Assembly (NCBI RefSeq): GCF_028705895.1
Contig: NZ_JAQWCQ010000036.1
Span: forward strand, 1 to 38,382
DNA length: 38,382 bases
Source of the DNA: Massilibacteroides sp.
Lineage (GTDB): Bacteria; Bacteroidota; Bacteroidia; Bacteroidales; Tannerellaceae
Direction: 5' to 3'
The notes beneath the pieces are model-generated. The model ran no database searches. It was not told where the DNA came from and was given only the letters and a program-made list of their open reading frames with translations. How positions within the stretch are numbered: position 1 is the first letter of the stretch; every line of letters begins with the position of its first letter. Shown here piece by piece: positions 1 to 7,006 of the stretch. A program made the translations under genes and the position numbers.

Positions 1-72
1 TAATAACCATTTGTGCATTTTTCTAGTAGAAGAGTGCTGCCTTTTCTTTGTCTAAAAATTGAGTTATTAACC

Positions 73-98
73 GAAATCACCTATTTAAACGTGATTTC
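73..98. promoter_or_regulatory. Inverted repeat upstream of arsC, possible operator
   Basis: GAAATCAC (73-80) and GTGATTTC (91-98) are perfect 8-base inverted arms around a 10-base AT-rich spacer, ending 18 bases before the arsC ATG. The size and placement suit a dimeric repressor such as ArsR, but no ArsR gene lies in the window and the arms are not followed by a T-run. It could instead be a hairpin in the transcript. The structure is seen; the role is inferred. Confidence 0.4.
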
Positions 99-115
99 AC
101 AGACATAATTTACGT

Positions 116-534
116 ATGAAAAAATATTAGTCCTCTGCACAGGCAACAGTTGCCGTAGCCAAATAGCCGAAGGCTACCTGCGCTACTTTGCAGACGACAA
201 AGCCGATGTGTATAGCGCAGGCGTAGAAACGCACGGTGTTAATCCACGCGCCATAGAAACGATGAAGGAATACGGTATCAACATTTCGGGGCATACTTCA
301 AACAACGTGGACGAATACCGCGACATTGATTTCGATTTTGTAATCACCGTTTGCGACAATGCCCGCGAACGCTGTCCGTACTTCCCGTCCAAAGCTGAAA
401 AGTTTCATCAAAACTTTCCCGACCCCGCCAAAGCACAGGGAACGGAAGCAGAAATCATGGGCGAGTTCCGCCGCGTGCGCGACCTGATTAAAACCTACTG
501 CAAACAATTCGTTGAAGAAAACATAAACAAATAA
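116..534 (+). pseudogene. arsC: Arsenate reductase ArsC, thioredoxin-coupled type, with a frameshifted start
   Basis: The product belongs to the low-molecular-weight phosphatase-like arsenate reductases, which reduce arsenate to arsenite using three cysteines. The nucleophile loop CTGNSCRS (CX5R) and the later cysteine pair in VCDNARERCP are all present, and the length of about 139 residues is normal. The only ATG with the expected N-terminus (MKK...) is at 116, but it is followed by six A's, so it reads M-K-K-Y-stop. The catalytic frame opens after a TAA at 106 and would need a seventh A. The only usual in-frame starts are CTG 178 and GTG 208, both after the active-site cysteine. Either the gene is inactive, slippage on the A-run restores it, or one A was lost in sequencing. 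The next gene starts 7 bases after the stop. Confidence 0.8.
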
Positions 535-541
535 ATTGACC

Positions 542-976
542 ATGAAGAATGTAGTATTAGCCTTGTTGCTGTTGGTTTCCGTTACCGCATGTAATAATCA
601 ACCGGGCAAAAAAACGGAAAACAAAGACACACAAACCACAGCAGCCGTAGCCACGACCGATACATCGGTCGTAAACGTCTATTATTTTCACGGAAAGCAG
701 CGTTGCAAAACCTGTGTAGCTGTTGGCGACGTAGCCAAAGAAACCATTGAAAAAGCATACGTAGGCAACAGCAAAGTAGTCTTTACCGAAATAAACACCA
801 GTGAAGATGCCACCAAAGCATTGATAGAAAAATACGAAGTAACGTGGAATGCTTTAATAATCGCCAGAGGAAGCGGCAACATCGAAATTACGAAACAGGC
901 GTTCGCTACTGCCGTTGAGAATCCGCAATCGTTGGAAACGCTAATTAAAGACGAAGTAAACAAACGCCTGCAATAG
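542..976 (+). CDS. ArsF-like thioredoxin-fold lipoprotein
   Basis: A 144-residue lipoprotein. The signal peptide ends in a lipobox (VTAC, Cys17), followed by a Lys/Thr-rich linker and a thioredoxin-like domain with a CxxC pair (RCKTC, Cys55 and Cys58). Position and character match the family annotated as ArsF, a subunit of a nitrophenyl-arsenical nitroreductase, which occurs beside ArsE and ArsG in Bacteroides ars operons. The start is taken at ATG 542; a TTG at 536 would add only two residues before the signal. It probably delivers electrons outside the inner membrane, possibly to or from the next-door CcdA-like permease. The subunit name rests on recalled family features and gene order, not on a search. 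Confidence 0.75.
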   Translation: MKNVVLALLLLVSVTACNNQPGKKTENKDTQTTAAVATTDTSVVNVYYFHGKQRCKTCVAVGDVAKETIEKAYVGNSKVVFTEINTSEDATKALIEKYEVTWNALIIARGSGNIEITKQAFATAVENPQSLETLIKDEVNKRLQ

Positions 977-977
977 T

Positions 978-1676
978 ATGGAATGGTTGCAAAATTTAGC
1001 CGACAGTTCAAATATTCCGCTGCTCACCGCCTTTATTTTGGGGTTAATGACGGCGATAAGCCCTTGCCCGTTGGCTATGAACATCACTGCCACCGCCTAT
1101 TTGAGCAAAGACATTACCGACAAGCGGCGCGTGATGTTCAACGGCGTGTTCTACACGCTGGGGCGCATGTTCAGTTACACGGCGTTGGCAAGCATTATCT
1201 TTTTCGGTGCAAGCAAACTGCATGTGGCCAGGTGGTTTCAACAAATTGACGGCATTTGGATAGGTATTGCCCTTGTTGTATTCGGCATCCTGATGTTGGA
1301 TGTTATCAAATTTGACATTCCGTTCTTTAGTAAAATCACTTCGTCGGTAAGCCGGCGGAACATCAAGCGCAACTACCTGAACGCTTTTCTTATGGGCGTT
1401 TTGTTCTCGTTGGCATTTTGTCCGTACAGTGCCGTGTTGTACTTCGGTGGGCTTATTCCGATAACGCTTGCAAGCAACGAAGGATTATTGCTGCCGCCCG
1501 TGTTCGCCATTGCCACAGGCTTGCCCGTAATCATTATTGCCTGGCTATTGGCATATAGTGTGGGTAACATCGGCAAATTCTACAACAGCATGAACACTTT
1601 TCAAAAGTGGTTCAAACGTATTATTGCCGCCGTATTCATCGTGGTTGGCATTTATTACATCATTATAAACATCTAA
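978..1676 (+). CDS. ArsG-like membrane permease of the CcdA/DsbD type
   Basis: A 232-residue integral membrane protein with about six hydrophobic segments. It has two cysteine-proline motifs placed as in CcdA/DsbD thiol carriers: ISPCP in the first membrane segment and AFCPY near the middle. In ars operons this family is annotated as ArsG, an aromatic aminobenzyl-arsenical efflux permease. The start is one base after the ArsF-like stop, so translation is likely coupled. The paired cysteines leave open thiol-electron transfer across the membrane rather than, or in addition to, efflux. Family assignment is good; the exact substrate is inference. Confidence 0.75.
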   Translation: MEWLQNLADSSNIPLLTAFILGLMTAISPCPLAMNITATAYLSKDITDKRRVMFNGVFYTLGRMFSYTALASIIFFGASKLHVARWFQQIDGIWIGIALVVFGILMLDVIKFDIPFFSKITSSVSRRNIKRNYLNAFLMGVLFSLAFCPYSAVLYFGGLIPITLASNEGLLLPPVFAIATGLPVIIIAWLLAYSVGNIGKFYNSMNTFQKWFKRIIAAVFIVVGIYYIIINI

Positions 1677-1688
1677 AAAACAAAAGAT

Positions 1689-2729
1689 ATGGAAATTGCA
1701 ATATTGGGTACGGGTTGCAACAAATGCAAAACCCTGTACGAACGGGTTCAGAATGTAGTGGGTGAAACACAAAGTACCGCTACCGTAAAGAAGATAGAGG
1801 ATATTACCGAAATCATGAGATTCGGCGTTATGAGTACGCCCGCCGTAGTAATCGACGGAACAGTCGTTATGCAGGGTGGACTTCCGAAAGAAAGCGAAAT
1901 CAAGGAATGGCTTTCTAAAGGAAAACCAGACATGAAAGAGTTGGTAAAGCAACGTTACAACGATTTGGCTGTATTAAACAAAGAGTCAATAGGCTGTTGT
2001 TGTAATCCGATGGCGCCCGCCGCCCCGTCAAAGAAAGTGTTTACAATAATGAGTGAGGATTATAGCCAATTGAAAGGCTATGAACCCGATGCCGATTTGG
2101 GCGTTGGTTGCGGACTTCCCACACAATACGCCCGTATACAAAAAGGCGATACTGTGGTAGATTTGGGAAGTGGGGCAGGTAACGACTGTTTTATTGCCCG
2201 TGAAGAAACAGGCGAAACAGGCAGTGTAATCGGAATCGACTTCGCCCCTCAAATGCTTGCCCGCGCAAGAGCCAACGCAACCAAACGGGGATTTACCAAC
2301 GTGGAATTTCTGGAAGGCGACATCGAAAATATGCCTTTACCAGATAAAACAGCCGATGTGGTGGTAAGCAATTGTGTATTGAACCTATTGCCCTGCAAAG
2401 ACCGTATTTTCAAAGAGATTTACCGTGTATTGAAACCTGGCGGCCATTTCTGTATCTCAGACGTGGTGTTGAATGGCGTATTCCCGAAAGAATTTACGGA
2501 TAACGCCGCCATGTATGCGGGCTGCATTGCCAGCGCCATTCAGCGCGAAGAATATTTGGGCGAAATTGAAAAAGCAGGCTTTGCCGATATTAAAGTGGAA
2601 CGGACAAAAACAATCACTATTCCCGATGATGTGTTGCAGGAACATTTGGACGAAGCTACTATCGAAAAATACCAAGCGGGAAACGTGGGTATCTATTCGA
2701 TTACGGTAACAGGAAAACGGACGGAATAA
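1689..2729 (+). CDS. arsM: Thioredoxin-like (ArsE type) domain fused to arsenite S-adenosylmethionine methyltransferase
   Basis: A 346-residue protein with two parts. Residues 1-80 form a small thioredoxin/glutaredoxin-like domain with a CxxC (GTGCNKC, Cys10 and Cys13) and a cis-proline region (STPAVVIDG), like ArsE. Residues 82-346 are ArsM: a CCC cluster (103-105), the SAM-binding motif DLGSGAGNDC (158-167), and further cysteines in the usual ArsM settings at 167, 229 (SNCVLNL) and 279 (YAGC). ArsM methylates As(III) to volatile or exported species and needs a thiol reductant. These are normally separate genes. Here no stop separates them, but Met82 (ATG 1932) has an AAAGGA upstream and could start a free ArsM. 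The fusion could be real or follow loss of a stop codon. Confidence 0.87.
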   Translation: MEIAILGTGCNKCKTLYERVQNVVGETQSTATVKKIEDITEIMRFGVMSTPAVVIDGTVVMQGGLPKESEIKEWLSKGKPDMKELVKQRYNDLAVLNKESIGCCCNPMAPAAPSKKVFTIMSEDYSQLKGYEPDADLGVGCGLPTQYARIQKGDTVVDLGSGAGNDCFIAREETGETGSVIGIDFAPQMLARARANATKRGFTNVEFLEGDIENMPLPDKTADVVVSNCVLNLLPCKDRIFKEIYRVLKPGGHFCISDVVLNGVFPKEFTDNAAMYAGCIASAIQREEYLGEIEKAGFADIKVERTKTITIPDDVLQEHLDEATIEKYQAGNVGIYSITVTGKRTE

Positions 2730-2767
2730 AATTATAGATTTTTTCGGCTAAAAAGTTTGGATTAGTC

Positions 2768-2845
2768 TTAGAATTCTTTTCGATCTTCGGCATAAGCACT
2801 TCCTATAGAGATAAACAACAATAATAAAAGTAAATATTTTTTCAT
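2768..2845 (-). pseudogene. Stub of a secreted-protein gene cut off at the ars segment
   Basis: Twenty-five codons encode Met-Lys-Lys, a run of leucines, a clean signal-peptide end (SAYA, then EDRK) and then a stop. Nothing of a mature protein follows, so this is the 5' end of an exported-protein gene. It lies directly downstream of two surface-protein genes under a cobalamin riboswitch, where a TonB-dependent B12 receptor is often found, but the stub is too short to identify. Shifting one base after EDRK opens a frame until it runs antisense to the end of arsM, which suggests truncation near 2730-2770. Confidence 0.6.
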
Positions 2846-2861
2846 TAGATTGAATTATAAA

Positions 2862-2888
2862 AATCCCAGCCTCTTTAAAGAAGCCGGG
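2862..2888 (-). terminator. Intrinsic terminator
   Basis: Read on the - strand, CCCGGCTTCT and AGAGGCTGGG pair over ten positions (two G-T pairs) around a TTAA loop, followed by ATTTTTATAATT. It lies 12 bases past the stop of the 2901-3929 gene and just before the truncated signal-peptide gene. Transcription of that stub would therefore need readthrough. Confidence 0.8.
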
Positions 2889-2900
2889 AGATGAGACTAA

Positions 2901-3929
2901 TTATTTTGACAATATTGGCGGAGTACAATTTGTACAATATGTTGTACAACAAGCCCGAGTTGAATAATTTCCATTCAGATTTACCGGTATAAGATAATTC
3001 GCCGATGCAAATACAAAATAATGTGTCGTATTATTACTCAGCGTTTCGGTCGCTACACCCGAAGTCGTGGGATATCCAAATGTACCCGACAAACCCTGTC
3101 TGACATTGAACGACCAGTAATTGTAAGTCCAACCCGATTGCCACTCATGATCTGAATTTCCCGGAGTAGGCAATACCCAGAAATCATAATCATAAGCAGG
3201 ATAGCTGTAGGCAGCATCCAAAGGATGTTTGATTACACCTGTATTCTTAGATGCATTAAGAGCCCGATCTACTAAAGTTGACGGTGTCGGGTCAACAGGT
3301 ACTACAAATTGATTATATGGAGCAAGGCAATTAGAGACATCTGTGTAATGGAACTGAATAGTATCCCTATCAACCAGTCCTTGAGCTCCAGTCCAATCGA
3401 ATTCAAGTGGCACACGATCTTCTTCGAATCCGTCAAAATTATACCCGAACCCTCCTACAGTAAAGTTACCCCCACCGGTGTTTTGTAGAAGTACCGAGAA
3501 CCGGCAATCAAAATTAGCTACTGCACGGAGCATATCAATGCTATATTTCGTGACGTTCGTGGGACCATAGATAGGATGCTGGTATTGGGAAACCCAACGG
3601 TATCCCCAGATTAGAATGCTGTCATTATCACCACGTATGGCAGCTTTTCCATCCGTCCACTTGACCAGTAAATAGGCCGTATCAATAGCCAAAACCGGAT
3701 ATACCGATTCAGTACAACCTACCCAACAATCAACATCACCAGGATTGATGTTACTTACATTGCCGACAGGCGTTCGAAGTTCCGGCGCAGCAAACCTTTT
3801 TTCGTGCGCCTGCTTGGTTAACAACTCGTGGACGTGCCCTTGCACTTTGACCACATTACCTACTCTCTGTTGGGCGAAGAGCCCGGCGCTCATGCTGAAC
3901 GCAAGGAGAATCATTAGATGCTTTCTCAT
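2901..3929 (-). CDS. Secreted protein of unrecognised family in a cobalamin-riboswitch locus
   Basis: A 342-residue protein with a standard signal peptide (cleavage after LFA, before QQR). I do not recognise the family. Visible features are an early cysteine pair (DCWVGC), a central WGYRW followed by a region rich in Gly, Phe and Asp, many aromatic residues in the C-terminal half, and a cysteine-dense tail (ACC...YCTNC) suggesting disulfides or metal binding. There is no lipobox. It is the second gene after a B12 riboswitch, so it may be an exported accessory protein of cobalamin capture; that is inferred from position only. A 129-base gap separates it from the broken upstream gene. Confidence 0.75.
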   Translation of the reverse strand: MRKHLMILLAFSMSAGLFAQQRVGNVVKVQGHVHELLTKQAHEKRFAAPELRTPVGNVSNINPGDVDCWVGCTESVYPVLAIDTAYLLVKWTDGKAAIRGDNDSILIWGYRWVSQYQHPIYGPTNVTKYSIDMLRAVANFDCRFSVLLQNTGGGNFTVGGFGYNFDGFEEDRVPLEFDWTGAQGLVDRDTIQFHYTDVSNCLAPYNQFVVPVDPTPSTLVDRALNASKNTGVIKHPLDAAYSYPAYDYDFWVLPTPGNSDHEWQSGWTYNYWSFNVRQGLSGTFGYPTTSGVATETLSNNTTHYFVFASANYLIPVNLNGNYSTRACCTTYCTNCTPPILSK

Positions 3930-4058
3930 AAAAATTAAGTGTTAATTAGATTAATAAACTAATCAACCTCACTGCTCGCACGCTTCTGTGGGGAAACGGC
4001 GGGCTCATGCTCTTTTTGTGAATTTTCTTTTTAATTTGCAGTTTCATGTATTTATGAT

Positions 4059-4355
4059 TTATTGATTTGTAATCCGTAATTTGAACGCGATCTGTGTCGT
4101 GCCGTTTTCGGCGGACAGAATGTAGAGTCCGGCGGGTAGTGCGGTGATATGACTTTCTTCCGGTCCGCTAACTGTGAATGTACGCAATGGCTGTCCGTTC
4201 AGGTTGAATATCGTACAGCGGTATCCTGCCAGATTGGATAGCCAGATATGACCGCCGACATAGTGAGCGGAAGGTTTGTCGGTGTCTATTACTTCTATGC
4301 CCGTAGCCGTATCGGTCACTTCGCAGTTTAGCGTGGCCTTATGCCCTCCGTCTTA
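4059..4355 (-). pseudogene. C-terminal sorting domain left behind an in-frame stop
   Basis: The reading frame of the upstream surface protein continues past its TAA (4353-4355) with no other change, through DGGHKAT into an 86-residue-plus tail. The tail has the look of a type IX secretion-like C-terminal domain: a YRCTIFNLNGQ strand, a LPAGLYIL strand and a basic hydrophobic end (FKLRITNQ). As part of a 5804-4059 gene this would be residues of a protein of about 580. Without readthrough it is untranslated, or starts poorly at GTG 4319. The continuity of frame was checked codon by codon. Confidence 0.75.
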
Positions 4356-5804
4356 GGAGGTAACGGTGATTACTGCTGTGCCCGGAGCCACGGCAAAGAG
4401 CAGCCCGTTTACGGTTACCTCTACGATTTCCGTATCCGAAGAACTCCAACTTACAGTTTTGTTCGTTGCGTTATCGGGATAGACTGTAGCCGTTAGCATC
4501 TGTGTATCACCGACTTTCAGCGTGGCTGATTCCTCACTCAGCGTCACCTTCTCAACCGGAATTGTGGATGCTTCCGAAGAAGTAACCTTTACCTCGCACG
4601 AAGCGATGTAATAACCATCGTTTGTAATAGCCTGTATCGTAGTCGTGCCCGGAGAAACAGAAGTAACCAAACCGTCTTTCACGGTTGCTACATTCGTCTT
4701 ACTGCTCTTCCAGGTAATTTTGGAATTGGACGCATTCGCCGGATAGATTGTCGCGGTCAAGGTGGCACTTTCTCCCTTTTTCAGCGTTAAAGAAGATTGG
4801 TCAAGCCCCACACTCTCGGTAAAAACGGGAACCGTAGTGGATTTTCCCGTCAGGTGGAGATCTTCCGCTCCCAGTATTTCGGTGGATACTTCACCGATCC
4901 ACCCGTTATACTGATTCACTCCCGTATAAACCTTGACAAAATGAATGCCCGAAAGCGACACCTTATTCCTATTTGCATCTACGGCCCATTCGATATTAAA
5001 CCCCGAACGATCATCATTGTCCGGATGATTATCCGCATAGCCCCAGTGGTAGGCATAGCCGACATAATACTTTCTCTTTCCGCTTTCGTCCACATAATTA
5101 TCAGCCAGTTTGCTCCCTTTAAAGACCATTTGTCCGTCATCGATCCACTGTGGATAATAAGGCTGCGAGTGATACATATTCCGGAATATATAACCTTGTC
5201 CTCCCTGATTGTCCGTCCATTTCAGATAGGAAGTATCCGTCAGATAAGGCGCTCCCGATTCATCGGTATAGGTATTATCCGGAGTCGGCGTTTTGTTCTC
5301 GTCTGGTTTGTGATAGGTTATTTCGTAGTTTTTGATCGTTCCGGCGCGATTATATTCGCTTCCCGCCAGTTCATACCAGGCATCATCCGGTTCTCCATTG
5401 CCATTTGCGTCATACGATACCATTACAATTCCCGGCTCACAGCTTCCCCCTTCTCTCGAAGCATCTCCGTTCGGATTAGAATTTGAATAAAATGCATTAG
5501 CCAGTATTTTAAAATCATACTTACCCGGTACATTTTCCACCATATGATCAAAGCCGAAGACTACATAACCGCCAAATCCACCCAAAGAAATCATGCCTTG
5601 CTTATCATTCGCGATTGCAGCCTCCACTTTTCGGATCATATCCGCTTTCGTATCGCCGGATTTGTATTCAGGGAGCCCATTGGTAAACTGTCCCGGAGCC
5701 AGTACAAAATCATACACCTTATTAATATAAGGAGAGTGGGACTGAACATAACTGCTGATACACACAAGCAGACCTATCACCCAAAGTGACATCCGTTTTT
5801 TCAT
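4353..5804 (-). CDS. Cobalamin-locus cell-surface protein with Ig-like domains, prematurely stopped
   Basis: A 483-residue exported protein. After a signal peptide (MKKRMSLWVI..., cleavage near YVQS) come about 310 residues of a surface-protein domain with Asp/Asn-rich segments (DANGNGEPDD) that may bind calcium, and then two bacterial Ig-like (Big_2) repeats, each with VxLxxxxxxLKxGxxxxLTATxYPxNA and ending near PGTxxIxxxT. Proteins like this sit beside B12 receptors in Bacteroidales and are thought to help capture corrinoids at the surface. It is the first gene behind the riboswitch. The stop falls at the end of the second Ig repeat, with the missing C-terminus in the same frame just after it, so the protein would lack its sorting/anchoring tail. 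Confidence 0.8.
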   Translation of the reverse strand: MKKRMSLWVIGLLVCISSYVQSHSPYINKVYDFVLAPGQFTNGLPEYKSGDTKADMIRKVEAAIANDKQGMISLGGFGGYVVFGFDHMVENVPGKYDFKILANAFYSNSNPNGDASREGGSCEPGIVMVSYDANGNGEPDDAWYELAGSEYNRAGTIKNYEITYHKPDENKTPTPDNTYTDESGAPYLTDTSYLKWTDNQGGQGYIFRNMYHSQPYYPQWIDDGQMVFKGSKLADNYVDESGKRKYYVGYAYHWGYADNHPDNDDRSGFNIEWAVDANRNKVSLSGIHFVKVYTGVNQYNGWIGEVSTEILGAEDLHLTGKSTTVPVFTESVGLDQSSLTLKKGESATLTATIYPANASNSKITWKSSKTNVATVKDGLVTSVSPGTTTIQAITNDGYYIASCEVKVTSSEASTIPVEKVTLSEESATLKVGDTQMLTATVYPDNATNKTVSWSSSDTEIVEVTVNGLLFAVAPGTAVITVTS

Positions 5805-5875
5805 TTTCTTACTAAAATTAGACTAAAATAAAACGCTGTTTCCCCCAAACCCTGGCAGAGGAAAACACAAAACAT

Positions 5876-6042
5876 GTACGGCAGGTCTTCTGACTTACTC
5901 TGTTTTGAAACGACCTTCCCGTTTTAAAGAAAAACAGTGGCAATGAGATTTGTCTCAAAACAATAAATGAGCTTACAGCAGCGGGGTCTGTCCGGGATTC
6001 GCACCCGGTTCCCTTTTAATCACATCCTCCGAAAGGAGAAAA
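5876..6042 (-). promoter_or_regulatory. Cobalamin (B12) riboswitch
   Basis: Read on the - strand, the conserved blocks occur in order: AAAAGGGAA, the hairpin CCGGGTGCGAATCCCGG, the B12 box GACAGACCCCGCTGCTGTAA, GCCACTG, CGGGAAGG, and the closing GTCAGAAGACCTGCC. These match the adenosylcobalamin-type aptamer closely. It lies about 70 bases before the start of the surface-protein gene at 5804 and should repress it when B12 is plentiful. Limits are approximate by a few bases. Confidence 0.96.
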
Positions 6043-6059
6043 ATGAACCAATACGATGA

Positions 6060-6090
6060 CAAAAATAGGTAAAAAGCATTATTAGACAAT
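6060..6090 (-). promoter_or_regulatory. Predicted promoter of the cobalamin riboswitch transcript
   Basis: On the - strand, ATTG (6090-6087), a 19-base spacer and TATTTTTG (6067-6060) match the Bacteroidetes housekeeping pattern TTTG-N19-TAnnTTTG, with the -7 box exact. Transcription would begin around 6053, just before the aptamer. The remaining AT-rich DNA to 6375 holds no gene that I can see and presumably the divergent promoter of the sigma factor gene. Confidence 0.7.
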
Positions 6091-6375
6091 CTTTTAACAA
6101 CAAAAAAAAGCCCGCACCAGTATTAATAAAACAACAACAATTCATAGAGAAGAGATTTGATCACCATACCTGTGTTTTTTTAATAAAGATCTTTTGTAAC
6201 TAAACCTAACATTCAACTATATAATTTTTCTTTTTCCATAAACAGAAAAAAACATCTAATAAGAAACATTAGAGTTATAGCATTAGTGATTTATTTGAAG
6301 TTTACAGATATAATATAGGTAAACCGATCTTTTATTTTGTCAATTTAGATATTTGTTGCTATTTCGTATCCAAGT

Positions 6376-6933
6376 ATGGAATTGTTTGAAGAGCAAAAAA
6401 TATTACAAGAGATCGCATCAGGAAAAATTGAGGCTTTTGAACAGTTGTTTATCGTTTATCAGCCCAAATTGCTTAGTTTCCTTACAGGTTTAACTCACGA
6501 TAAAGAGATTAGTCGTGATATGGCTCAGGATTTATTCGTTTCGCTATGGAATAATCGCAAAAGATTAAACCACATACAATCTTTCTCTCCTTATCTTTTC
6601 CGGATGGCGCGTTATACGGTATATGACTATTTTGATCATCTTGTCGTATCTCAAAAATACACCAATGAGTATTTAAAGGAAAATTCAGAATTCATATCAG
6701 AGGAAGAAAAACTTTTCGTTCGTGAACTACAGGAAATTATAAATATAACCGTTAGCAATATGTCTCCGCAACAATCTAGAATATATCGTATGAGTCGCGA
6801 GGATGGTTTGTCAAACGGCGAAATAGCCACGATCTTAGGAATTAGTAAACGAACCGTAGAGAATCACCTTACAGCAGCGTTATCTATTCTCCGAAAAGTT
6901 ATTTACTTATTACTAATCAGTCTTTCTTCATAA
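6376..6933 (+). CDS. ECF RNA polymerase sigma factor, FecI/SusC-associated type
   Basis: A 185-residue ECF sigma factor. Region 2 covers about residues 20-90 (AFEQLF, DMAQDLFVSLWNNR, PYLFRMAR). Region 4 covers about 120-175 and ends in a helix-turn-helix (NGEIATILGISKRTVENHL). The hydrophobic C-terminal end (VIYLLLISLSS) is common in Bacteroidetes members. It is first in a run of FecR anti-sigma, an STN-bearing SusC, SusD and sulfatase. It should direct transcription of the SusCD-sulfatase genes when the outer-membrane transducer senses its glycan. Its own start is preceded by about 310 bases of AT-rich DNA. Confidence 0.93.
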   Translation: MELFEEQKILQEIASGKIEAFEQLFIVYQPKLLSFLTGLTHDKEISRDMAQDLFVSLWNNRKRLNHIQSFSPYLFRMARYTVYDYFDHLVVSQKYTNEYLKENSEFISEEEKLFVRELQEIINITVSNMSPQQSRIYRMSREDGLSNGEIATILGISKRTVENHLTAALSILRKVIYLLLISLSS

Positions 6934-7006
6934 CAACAAAAAAACATCATATAATATGTGTGTATAACGTCGTTTACCCGACATTAAAATAAAAGCACAT
7001 GATTTA

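Noticed and set aside
118-207. arsC starting at GTG 208 as the true protein
   Set aside because: That start would drop the CX5R active site, which is fully preserved in the upstream in-frame sequence.
4797-5486. 229-codon + strand open frame
   Set aside because: It is antisense to the surface-protein gene, with no family likeness and a composition that mirrors the real gene.
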